A stretch of 64,000 nt of DNA from Phycisphaerales bacterium UBA7800. GTDB lineage: Bacteria > Planctomycetota > Phycisphaerae > Phycisphaerales > Phycisphaeraceae. The position numbers and the translations under genes are program-made. A model generated the notes under the pieces. It was given only the letters and a program-made list of their open reading frames with translations, made no database searches and was not told where the DNA came from. Positions 44,670 to 52,633 of the stretch are shown here, piece by piece. Where the stretch lies: assembly GCA_002480565.1 (NCBI GenBank), contig DLCK01000076.1, forward strand, positions 1-64,000, read 5' to 3'. The stretch's first letter is position 1, and each line of letters begins with the position of its first letter.

Positions 44670-44788
44670 GACGGCCAAACAGAAAAGCCAAGCCTCATTT
44701 GTTGGCCTGTGTCAAAATGCTTCTGGTGAAATATGTCTCAGAATCACAAGCCTGCAGATGAGGCTTTGCGATTCTGCACGGGCTGTCC
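44670..44788. repeat. 119-bp palindromic REP/BIME element, right of the RAYT gene
   Basis: Built from the same units as the left element: GACGGCC at one end and GGGCTGTCC at the other, CCAAGCCTCAT with ATGAGGCTT, and GCGATTCTG. It is more degenerate and has a longer centre. It overlaps any upstream extension of the transposase frame and lies 50 bases before the phosphohexomutase gene, whose leader it may affect. Confidence 0.8.
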
Positions 44789-44838
44789 TACATTACACAT
44801 CTCAAAAACGCTATCCGCACCGAAAGGTTAAAAACATT

Positions 44839-46206
44839 ATGTCCGACGCTCCGCTTATGCTCAGTATCAGTGGCCTTCGTGGTCTGATTGGCCAATCACT
44901 CACGCCACAGGTTGCAGCACAATACGGCACGGCAGTCGGGCAGTGGTTCAAGACGCAAACGACAAAACCAAAGATCGTCGTTGGTCGTGACAGCCGCCCT
45001 TCTGGTGAGATGATCCAAAATGCATTCGTCTCCGGCTTGTCATCCGTTGGATGTGAGGTCGTCACACTCGACATTGCTACCACGCCCGGTGTCGCTTTGA
45101 TGATCGAACAACTCAATGGTGATGGCGGGATCGTCATCACAGCCAGCCATAATCCGATTCAGTGGAACGGCATCAAGGTTCTCCGCAAAGATGGTGTTGC
45201 CCCCGCACCCCAGCAAGCCCAACAAATCATCGACCTGTTTAAGAATTTCAACCCAACCTATGTCGCACCAGCGGACATTCCGCAAACCACTGCGGACGAT
45301 ACATTGCCCACGGTACACTCGGAAAAAATCCTTCAGTACATTGATGTCCAGCAAATCAAAAAACAACGCATCAAGATCGTCCTCGACTCGGTCCACGGTG
45401 CAGGTGCGCCGGAGACCGTCAAAATGCTCGAAGCGTTGGGCGTGGAGTTGATCCATCTGTATGCTGAGCCCACTGGTTTGTTCCCGCATACCCCCGAACC
45501 CACCAAAGCCAATCTCACCGAACTAGCAGCAGCAGTCAAAGAACACAACGCAGCCATCGGATTCGCACAGGACCCCGATGCGGATCGCCTGGCAATTGTC
45601 GATGAACATGGCACGTACATTGGCGAGGAATACACCTTGGCTTTATGTGCGATGCACGTCTTTGCCCAGGAATCCAACCTGCCCAAAGTCACGGTAGCTA
45701 ACCTGTCTACGAGTCGGATGCTTGATGATATTGCTGCAAAATATGATGGCAAGGTGTATCGCTCAGCAGTCGGTGAAGCCAATGTTGCCAAGCTCATGGA
45801 GCAGCATAATGCCATCGTCGGTGGTGAAGGTAACGGTGGGATTATCTGGCCCAAGATCGGTTACGTGCGTAACAGTCTGGTTGGCATCGCACTGATGTTG
45901 GAGATGCTTGCCAAGCAGGATAAACCACTTAGCCAAATCGTCGCCACCATCCCCGCCTATGCCATTGTCAAAGACAAAGTCGACATCAAACCCGGCATGT
46001 CTGACACCATTGAACCGTCACTTCGCAGTGCCTTTGGTGATGCTGCCTTTGATACTCAAGACGGCGTGCGTGTCGATTGGGAAGATCGCTGGGTGCATGT
46101 GCGTCCGAGTAACACCGAGCCCATCCTGCGACTCATCGCTGAAGCGCCGGATGAAGCAGCATGTAAAGAACTCATCAGCAAGTGTGCTCAAGCAATGGGA
46201 CTGTAA
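44839..46206 (+). CDS. Phosphoglucosamine/phosphoglucomutase-family phosphohexomutase
   Basis: The protein has 455 residues from ATG 44839 (AAAGG 13 bases before); the longer frame reads through the repeat and is not credible. The phosphoserine site is TASHNPIQWNGIKV, the Mg site DPDADRLAIV, the sugar loop GEGNGGIIWP, and the phosphate-binding loop RPSNTEPILRLIAEA. It interconverts hexose 1- and 6-phosphates. Sequence features (SGLRGLIGQSLTP at the start) favour GlmM, which supplies glucosamine-1-phosphate for peptidoglycan; ManB/Pgm remain possible. Confidence 0.88.
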   Translation: MSDAPLMLSISGLRGLIGQSLTPQVAAQYGTAVGQWFKTQTTKPKIVVGRDSRPSGEMIQNAFVSGLSSVGCEVVTLDIATTPGVALMIEQLNGDGGIVITASHNPIQWNGIKVLRKDGVAPAPQQAQQIIDLFKNFNPTYVAPADIPQTTADDTLPTVHSEKILQYIDVQQIKKQRIKIVLDSVHGAGAPETVKMLEALGVELIHLYAEPTGLFPHTPEPTKANLTELAAAVKEHNAAIGFAQDPDADRLAIVDEHGTYIGEEYTLALCAMHVFAQESNLPKVTVANLSTSRMLDDIAAKYDGKVYRSAVGEANVAKLMEQHNAIVGGEGNGGIIWPKIGYVRNSLVGIALMLEMLAKQDKPLSQIVATIPAYAIVKDKVDIKPGMSDTIEPSLRSAFGDAAFDTQDGVRVDWEDRWVHVRPSNTEPILRLIAEAPDEAACKELISKCAQAMGL

Positions 46207-46213
46207 TCAAGGC

Positions 46214-46296
46214 ATCAGCGACACGCAGTGTCGCAGCTATTGACTTGTGAAGTTTGCGTCACTCAAAATTTAGCTCCAACACTGCGTGTTGCTGAT
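46214..46296. repeat. Inverted pair of TCAGCGACACGC repeats after the phosphohexomutase
   Basis: Left copy 46214-46241 (ATCAGCGACACGCAGTGTCG then CAGCTATT) and right copy 46271-46296, whose reverse complement reads ATCAGCAACACGCAGTGTTG then GAGCTA. The same pair occurs at 59225-59383. Each copy is itself partly palindromic (CGACACGCAGTGTCG). Confidence 0.75.
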
Positions 46297-46316
46297 CTAC
46301 TGTTATCATATTCTCC

Positions 46317-47447
46317 ATGAACAAGAAGAAAAAAACAGTCACGACGCCCGATCATCTCAAGGCACGAATCAAGTCTTTGCAGCTGCGACTTAAAGCTGCC
46401 AACCTTGATGCACTCTTGGTGAGTAATCCTGTGGACATTCGTTATCTCACCGGTTTTGTCGGCGATGACAGTTGGTTACTCGTTCGCAGCAATAGCATCA
46501 TCGTGCACATCCTTTCGGACTTTCGGTTTGATGAGCAGATTGCCAAGGAGGCCCCGCACGCCAAAGCGATCATGCGCAAGACTTCGCTAACGGTCGCCCT
46601 GAAACAGCTTGTCGAAAAATACAAACTCGGCAAAATTGGTTTACAGCAGGATCACGTCACCCTTGCCCAATCCAAAGCCATTGGCAAGGAGTTGGGCCGA
46701 TCCACAATCAAGCCCTTTGACGATGGCATGCTCGTGCAACGGGCGGTCAAGGACAAAACCGAAGTCAAACCAATCCTCAAGGCGTTGGACATTCAACAGG
46801 AAGCTTTCAAGCGAACCTGTGAGTACATCAAGCCGGGTATGACCGAGTACCAGATTGCTGCGTATCTGGAATATCAGATGCGATTGCTCGGAGCCGATGG
46901 GACGAGTTTCCCGAGTATCGTCGCTGCCGATGCCAACGCTTCGTTACCGCATGCGATCCCGGGTCAGAAAAAAGTCCGCAAGGGTGGCATCATTTTGATT
47001 GATTGGGGTGCCAAATTTGGCGGTTATTGTTCGGACCTCACCCGCGTGGTTGCCATTGGTAAAATGCCTGTGAAGATCAAAGAGATTTACCAGATTTGTC
47101 TCGATGCTCAGATGGCTGCGATTGATGCCATTGCTCCGGGTAAAAAGCTGTCTGATATTGATAAGGTGGCACGCGATATTATCTCTAAAGCTGGTTATGG
47201 CAGTCAGTTCGGGCATTCTCTTGGCCACGGTATTGGACTGGATATCCACGAGCAGCCTGTCTTGGCCAGTCGCGCCAAAGGTGTCCTGGAACCGGGTCAT
47301 ATTGTGACGGTTGAACCAGGGATTTACCTGCCAGGAGTCGGCGGTGTTCGGATTGAAGATGACGTTTTGGTGACTGAATCAAGTTCCGGGGGTGGCAAAA
47401 AAGTCCTCTCCGACTTGCCTAAAACGCTCGAATCAGCGATCATTTAA
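46317..47447 (+). CDS. M24 family Xaa-Pro peptidase
   Basis: The protein has 376 residues. The creatinase-like N-terminal domain (LDALLVSNPVDIRYLTGFVGDDSW) precedes the pita-bread metalloprotease domain: Asp in LIDWGAKFGGYCSDLTR, His in GHSLGHGIGLDIHE, Glu in VEPGIYLPGVGG and Glu in RIEDDVLVTE bind two metals. It removes N-terminal residues before proline. It sits upstream of accB and accC, the arrangement known from Bacillus (there with efp between). Confidence 0.93.
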   Translation: MNKKKKTVTTPDHLKARIKSLQLRLKAANLDALLVSNPVDIRYLTGFVGDDSWLLVRSNSIIVHILSDFRFDEQIAKEAPHAKAIMRKTSLTVALKQLVEKYKLGKIGLQQDHVTLAQSKAIGKELGRSTIKPFDDGMLVQRAVKDKTEVKPILKALDIQQEAFKRTCEYIKPGMTEYQIAAYLEYQMRLLGADGTSFPSIVAADANASLPHAIPGQKKVRKGGIILIDWGAKFGGYCSDLTRVVAIGKMPVKIKEIYQICLDAQMAAIDAIAPGKKLSDIDKVARDIISKAGYGSQFGHSLGHGIGLDIHEQPVLASRAKGVLEPGHIVTVEPGIYLPGVGGVRIEDDVLVTESSSGGGKKVLSDLPKTLESAII

Positions 47448-47512
47448 CGCTCGATTTGAAGCGGGCAACGGATTGTACCGCCCACATGGAAATTTAACAC
47501 GGAACTTTGTCA

Positions 47513-47977
47513 ATGGTTGATCTGAAAAAGCTGCGTGAATTGGTCAAACTGATGGTTGATAACGACATCGCCGAAGTTGACCTTCAGGATGAAGCCGAAC
47601 ACATTAAACTCAAGCGTGCTGGACAGGACCAGCCGGTTGTTGTGGCACCAGCACCTGTTGCTGCCCCAGCTCCCGTTGCTGCGGCGACTCCCGTTGCTGC
47701 GCCTTCTGCACCTGCTGCGGATAATGAAGATGACGGACTCCTGGAAATCACCAGCCCCACCGTCGGGACGTATTATTCGGCATCAAGTCCTGATGCCAAG
47801 GACTTTGTCTCAGTGGGTTCGAAAGTCACTGCTGATTCAGTGGTCTGCATCATTGAAGCCATGAAGGTCTTCAACGAAATCAAGTCCGAAGTCAAGGGCA
47901 CCATCGAGAAGGTTCTCGTGGAAAATGGTCAGGCGGTCGAATTTGGCCAGCCTCTGTTCAAAGTGAAGCCTAACTAA
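47513..47977 (+). CDS. accB: Biotin carboxyl carrier protein of acetyl-CoA carboxylase
   Basis: The protein has 154 residues from ATG 47513. The N-terminal part (MVDLKKLRELVKLMVDNDIA, EVDLQDE) is followed by an Ala/Pro/Val linker (~45-70, APAPVAAPAPVAA repeats) and the biotinyl domain with the modified Lys in IIEAMKVFNEI. It carries carboxybiotin between AccC and the transferase in fatty acid synthesis. AccC follows after 90 bases, which hold a GGGACTAGGGACTAG sequence akin to the CAGGGATTAG repeats. Confidence 0.95.
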   Translation: MVDLKKLRELVKLMVDNDIAEVDLQDEAEHIKLKRAGQDQPVVVAPAPVAAPAPVAAATPVAAPSAPAADNEDDGLLEITSPTVGTYYSASSPDAKDFVSVGSKVTADSVVCIIEAMKVFNEIKSEVKGTIEKVLVENGQAVEFGQPLFKVKPN

Positions 47978-48067
47978 AAGGGACTAGGGACTAGCGTCTG
48001 GAGACCAAGGGTTGAGACGAAGTCCAACCCCAGTGGTCAATAGGACTGCTGCCCCTTTTACTGATCT

Positions 48068-49423
48068 ATGTTTTCACGTATTCTCATTGCAAATCGTGGT
48101 GAAGTCGCAGTCCGTATTATTCGGGCAGCACGCGAGATGGGCATCGAAACCGTTGCCGTCTATTCCACCGCTGATGCCACCAGTTCACACGTCAAACTTG
48201 CGGATCAGGCCATTTGTATCGGCCCGCCGCCTTCCGTTGACAGTTATTTGAATATCCCACGCATTATCTCCGCAGCAGAAGTAGCCAACGTGGATGCCAT
48301 CCATCCGGGTTACGGCTTTTTGGCGGAAAATGCTCACTTTGCTGAAGTCTGTGCTTCCTGCAATATCAAGTTCATCGGCCCATCGGTCGAGTGCATGAAT
48401 CTGCTGGGTGACAAAGTCTCCTGTAAGCAGTTGGCCATCAAGCAGAAGGTTCCAACTTCCCCCGGCTCCAAAGGCGCGATTGAAAGTGATGCGGATGCGA
48501 TCAAAATCGCCAAGCAGATCGGCTATCCCGTCATCGTCAAGGCAGCAGCTGGCGGCGGTGGTCGCGGCATGCGAGTGGCTCACAATGACATCGCTCTGCG
48601 AACCGCAGTCAAACAAGCCAAGCAGGAAGCTGAAGCAGCATTCGGTAACGCGACGGTCTACGTCGAAAAGTTCATCGAAAAAGCCCGACACATCGAAGTG
48701 CAAATCATGGGTGATGAGCATGGCAATGTCGTCCATCTCTGGGAACGCGACTGCACCATGCAACGCCGTCACCAGAAGCTTATCGAAGAAGCACCATGCC
48801 CGATTCTCACTGATGATGAACGCAAAGACCTTTGCAACGCAGCTGCCCGTCTTTGTCGCGCCGCCAAGTATGCCGGTGCCGGTACCGTCGAATTTCTCAT
48901 GGATGGTAAGAGCCGAACGTTCTACCTCATGGAAGTTAACACCCGCGTGCAGGTCGAACATCCCGTCACCGAAGCCATCACCGGCATCGATATCGTCAAG
49001 ATGCAGATCCGCGTAGCAGCAGGTGAAAAACTCCCCTTCACCCAGAAGCAGATCAAGCGTAACGGCCATGCCATCGAAGTCCGTATCAATGCTGAAGACC
49101 CCGCACGCAACTTCACCCCATCGCCTGGTAAGCTCGAACACTTCGACCCACCAGGCGGCCCCGGTGTCCGCGTCGATACCCACTGTTACGGTGGCTATGT
49201 CGTACCGCCTAACTATGACTCAATGATCGCCAAGCTCATCGTGCATAAACCCACCCGCGAAGAAGCCATCCTCGGCATCCGTCGCAGTCTCCGCGAGTTC
49301 AATGTCGGCCCGATCAAGACGACGATCCCCTTGCATCAAGACCTGATGCTCAATGGCAACTTTCGCCGCAGCGACATAGACATCCACTTCGTCGAACGCC
49401 TGCTGGAACACAAACCGGGTTGA
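48068..49423 (+). CDS. accC: Biotin carboxylase of acetyl-CoA carboxylase
   Basis: The protein has 451 residues, the usual length. MFSRILIANRGEVAVRIIRA is the family start. Then the ATP-grasp loop KAAAGGGGRGMRVAHN, KFIEKARHIEVQIMGDEHGN, ERDCTMQRRHQKLIEE and the catalytic MEVNTRVQVEHPVTEAITGID. It carboxylates biotin on AccB with ATP and bicarbonate. Codon use is C-biased like the other well-expressed genes here. Confidence 0.97.
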   Translation: MFSRILIANRGEVAVRIIRAAREMGIETVAVYSTADATSSHVKLADQAICIGPPPSVDSYLNIPRIISAAEVANVDAIHPGYGFLAENAHFAEVCASCNIKFIGPSVECMNLLGDKVSCKQLAIKQKVPTSPGSKGAIESDADAIKIAKQIGYPVIVKAAAGGGGRGMRVAHNDIALRTAVKQAKQEAEAAFGNATVYVEKFIEKARHIEVQIMGDEHGNVVHLWERDCTMQRRHQKLIEEAPCPILTDDERKDLCNAAARLCRAAKYAGAGTVEFLMDGKSRTFYLMEVNTRVQVEHPVTEAITGIDIVKMQIRVAAGEKLPFTQKQIKRNGHAIEVRINAEDPARNFTPSPGKLEHFDPPGGPGVRVDTHCYGGYVVPPNYDSMIAKLIVHKPTREEAILGIRRSLREFNVGPIKTTIPLHQDLMLNGNFRRSDIDIHFVERLLEHKPG

Positions 49424-49452
49424 TTGTCTGGTAGTTTTTCAAGGCAGATTTG

Positions 49453-49486
49453 AACCGCCAAGACGCCAAGTGCGCCAAGGTCGGAA
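49453..49486. repeat. AACCGCCAAGACGCCAAG-type dispersed element
   Basis: AACCGCCAAGACGCCAAG followed by TGCGCCAAGGTCGGAAAG, a family found between genes in many bacteria. Compare the reverse-oriented relative at 26376-26404. It separates accC from the AT-rich orphan gene. Confidence 0.45.
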
Positions 49487-49589
49487 AGAGAATACAAATG
49501 AAAACACTGCGTGGTTATGGCCATGCGGTGTTTTTTGTTTGCAGTTAAAATTCTTTTACGACAACTCCATCAAGGCCGAGGGTAATTTA

Positions 49590-50270
49590 ATGTCAGAGTC
49601 AATAATATCAATAATTGCTTCCTGCTCAACAATATTTGCCTCAGCTGTTACATTGATCATTGTTGTTTTAGGTTACAACAAGTGGAAGCAGGAATACACC
49701 CAAAAGAAGAAAATCGAACTTGCCGAAGAAGTATTGGAAAAATCATATCTCGCCAAAGAAGCAATTGAGAGTATCAGATTCGTCGCATGGGACCGTAGTG
49801 AGGCAGCAGAAAGGCCAAAAGACACGAAAGAAAAAGCAGAGGATCAAATGATCCTTGACCAGTTATATGTTTACCGCAAACGGATAAAAAACAACTTACC
49901 ACTTATCAATGAACTTCTTATTCTTCGCTACAGATACAGTATTGCATTTCCCAAACACAACTCAAAAAAATGGTTTATAAATTTCAAAGAAGCAGTTATT
50001 GCCATACAGGTCACATTGAGGGAACTTGCTTACGAATATTGCCCAAGCGAACAGAAAAAAATGTATTCCGAAGAAAGTCTGAAAGAATTTCACAAATACA
50101 AAGAATCTCTTGAAGAAATTATCTATGACGTTCACACGCCAGATGATCCAATTAATTTGAAAATAGATGAATCAATTCAAGGCTTTGAGTGTGTGTTGCA
50201 AGAGAAGAATAACACAAGAATTCTCAATAGTTTTGATCGTTTACATAATTGGGTAGAAAAAAACTTATAA
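49590..50270 (+). CDS. AT-rich orphan protein with N-terminal membrane helix
   Basis: The protein has 226 residues from ATG 49590 (GAGGG seven bases before). One membrane helix (IFASAVTLIIVVLGYNKW) near the N-terminus is followed by a soluble helical domain: charged coil (KKKIELAEEVLEKSYLAKEA), YVYRKRIKNNLPLINELL, and KYKESLEEIIYDVHTPDDP. No family recognised. It is visibly more AT-rich and Lys/Ile-rich than its neighbours and lies next to a dispersed repeat, so it was probably acquired recently. It is convergent with rlmKL with only eight bases between. Confidence 0.7.
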   Translation: MSESIISIIASCSTIFASAVTLIIVVLGYNKWKQEYTQKKKIELAEEVLEKSYLAKEAIESIRFVAWDRSEAAERPKDTKEKAEDQMILDQLYVYRKRIKNNLPLINELLILRYRYSIAFPKHNSKKWFINFKEAVIAIQVTLRELAYEYCPSEQKKMYSEESLKEFHKYKESLEEIIYDVHTPDDPINLKIDESIQGFECVLQEKNNTRILNSFDRLHNWVEKNL

Positions 50271-50278
50271 ACTAATCG

Positions 50279-52435
50279 TTATTTCACCACCATTCGCCAA
50301 CACTGGTGGATGCGTTTGTTACGGAAGTCCTCTGGCACGGTCTTGTTGCTGATGTCGCGGATGTCGTATTTTTCTTTTAACGCATACTCATCAAGTTTGA
50401 AGCGGCGGTAGTTGTTGGAAAAATAGACTACGCCACCGGTGGGCATATGTTCTGCGAGTTTATCCAGAAGCATCACGTGATCCTTCTGCACGTCCCAGTC
50501 GTTCTCCGTGGACTTGCTGTTGGAAAACGTTGGCGGGTCGACGACGGCTAAGTCGAATTGTTCAGCATCATCCAATTCATCGAGAAATGTCATCGCGTCA
50601 CGGCGAATGTAGTGATAGCAACTCTCATCGGTAAAGCCGTTGGCACGCATGTTCCATTGTGACCAGTCCACATAGTTATGTGACAGGTCGACGGTGGTGG
50701 TGGAGCTTGCGCCCCCTGCTGCTGCGTAGACCGAGAAGCTGCCGGTGTAGGCAAAGAGGTTGAGCATGCGTTTGCCTTTGGCTTCATCACGAACCATCCC
50801 ACGGGTCACGCGGTGATCCAAAAACAAACCGGTGTCGATGTAGTCTGAAAGGTTCACGCGGAATTTGAGTTCTGCTTCTTCGACATCAAAACAGTGTGCA
50901 TCGTTGGCAACCGGACGGTATTGACTGGCCCCGCGTTGTCTGCCACGGTGTTTGACGAAGATGTGATTTTCAGGCACATCCAGAACTTTACCCGCAACCT
51001 TGGCCATGTGTTCAAGCCATGTTTCATGTTCTGCCAGGGTGTGTTCGTTGGGGCGTTGATACTCAGAAATATGCAGGTGATCGTCGTAGCGATCCACGAC
51101 TAAAGGCACTTCGGGGATGTCACGGTCATACAATCGGAAACAGGAAATGCCGCGTTTGGTTGGCCATTTACGCATGTGTCGCGCCATTTTACTTAACCGA
51201 TTTTCAAATACCGTTGCCTGTTCATCCGTTCTTGCAGGCAGTCCACCGAAGACCTGTTTGACTTGTTCACCTGACTCACGTGCAATGCGTCCGTCATCAG
51301 GTGACGGGCCATGGAATTGGTAGTAGTGACATTCCAGGCGGCCGTTGTAGAGCTTGCGGCGGCGTGTTGCTTCCTGTTGGATGAGGTTTTCAAAATCCTC
51401 AAAACCGGTGAAGACAAAGAACGACCAGGTAGGCAACTCCGCAAACACACGCGGCATCTGTGAGTAAAGATCATGAATCTCCGGTGTATCTGAAAGACGG
51501 ACACCATACGGCGGATTGGTGATGATTACGCCATGTGGCCGCTTGCTGGAGAGTTCTTCAAAGGGCTGTTGTTGAAAATGAATATCCTCGCCGACTCCTG
51601 CATTTTCTGCATGCTCACGGGCATGATCGAGAATAAAACCATCTACATCGTAACCAAGAATGCGTTGTTCCAGATTGGGTTTGATGGCATCCATGGATTG
51701 CTTACGGGCATCATCCCATAGTTTTTGAGGGATGTAGGACCACTCTTCACTGCAAAATTCACGTTGCAAACCGGGGGCAATGTTACGAGCAATCATGGCA
51801 GCTTCAATGGGGATCGTACCGCTGCCGCAGAAGGGGTCAATGAGCAGTCGGTCATCGCCACGCCAAAATGAGAGTTGCACCAAGGCCGCAGCAAGTGTCT
51901 CTTTGAGCGGGGCCGCACCAATCCACGTGCGGTAGCTGCGTTTGTGCAAACCTGAGCCGGATGTGTCCAATAAAATCGAAGCAGTGTCTTTGAACAAAAC
52001 GATATCGACGGGAAATTCGACTTCTCCTTCTTCGATCCATTCGCCGCCACGCTGGAGTTTGAGTTTTTCGACGATGGCCTTCTTGACGATCTTCTGACAG
52101 GCAGGAACGCTGGATAACTGGGATTGGACGCTACGCCCTGAGACGTTGAACCGCCCTTCTTCGTCGATCCATTGTGCCCAGTCGATGGCGTTGACGGTGT
52201 CAAACAGCACGCCAAAGTCCATTGCTTCGAACTCCGCGAGCTTGATAAACACGCGTTCTGCGGATCGCAACCACAGATTACAGGTGACCACTGCTTCAAT
52301 GGGTGCCCAAAAATCCAAGCGTCCGGTATTAACGCTGATATTGGTAAAGCCCAGCTGTTCGAGTTCCCTGCGAACAACTGCTTCAAGACCAAATACGGTG
52401 GTAACGACGAGATGGACTTGCTGCATTGAACTCAT
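50279..52435 (-). CDS. rlmKL: Bifunctional 23S rRNA methyltransferase RlmK/RlmL
   Basis: The protein has 718 residues. A THUMP domain (~50-160) is followed by an RlmL methyltransferase domain with DPFCGSGTIPIEAAMIA and NPPYGVRL, which makes m2G2445. The C-terminal RlmK domain shows NLFAYTGSFSVYAAAGGA and VVDPPTFSNS and makes m7G2069. Both catalytic halves look intact. It assists 50S assembly. Single-gene unit, convergent with the orphan gene. Confidence 0.94.
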   Translation of the reverse strand: MSSMQQVHLVVTTVFGLEAVVRRELEQLGFTNISVNTGRLDFWAPIEAVVTCNLWLRSAERVFIKLAEFEAMDFGVLFDTVNAIDWAQWIDEEGRFNVSGRSVQSQLSSVPACQKIVKKAIVEKLKLQRGGEWIEEGEVEFPVDIVLFKDTASILLDTSGSGLHKRSYRTWIGAAPLKETLAAALVQLSFWRGDDRLLIDPFCGSGTIPIEAAMIARNIAPGLQREFCSEEWSYIPQKLWDDARKQSMDAIKPNLEQRILGYDVDGFILDHAREHAENAGVGEDIHFQQQPFEELSSKRPHGVIITNPPYGVRLSDTPEIHDLYSQMPRVFAELPTWSFFVFTGFEDFENLIQQEATRRRKLYNGRLECHYYQFHGPSPDDGRIARESGEQVKQVFGGLPARTDEQATVFENRLSKMARHMRKWPTKRGISCFRLYDRDIPEVPLVVDRYDDHLHISEYQRPNEHTLAEHETWLEHMAKVAGKVLDVPENHIFVKHRGRQRGASQYRPVANDAHCFDVEEAELKFRVNLSDYIDTGLFLDHRVTRGMVRDEAKGKRMLNLFAYTGSFSVYAAAGGASSTTTVDLSHNYVDWSQWNMRANGFTDESCYHYIRRDAMTFLDELDDAEQFDLAVVDPPTFSNSKSTENDWDVQKDHVMLLDKLAEHMPTGGVVYFSNNYRRFKLDEYALKEKYDIRDISNKTVPEDFRNKRIHQCWRMVVK

Positions 52436-52633
52436 TTCTGGGTGACGATTTGGCGTAAATTCGAAAATATATCAAAAGATTGATTACTGCTTGAGTAAAT
52501 GTCGATCAAGACGGGCTGCATTTTACCCGATTAAGTATCAAAGTGGGGTTCGACAACGTGTTATCTTTGCCCGTTCTGTGATACTGCATTAGGTGGGTAT
52601 CCCGGGCCGTCGAGTTGTGTCCACCCATTGACC

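Noticed and set aside
48185..49183. 332-codon open frame on the minus strand
   Set aside because: Antisense shadow of accC.
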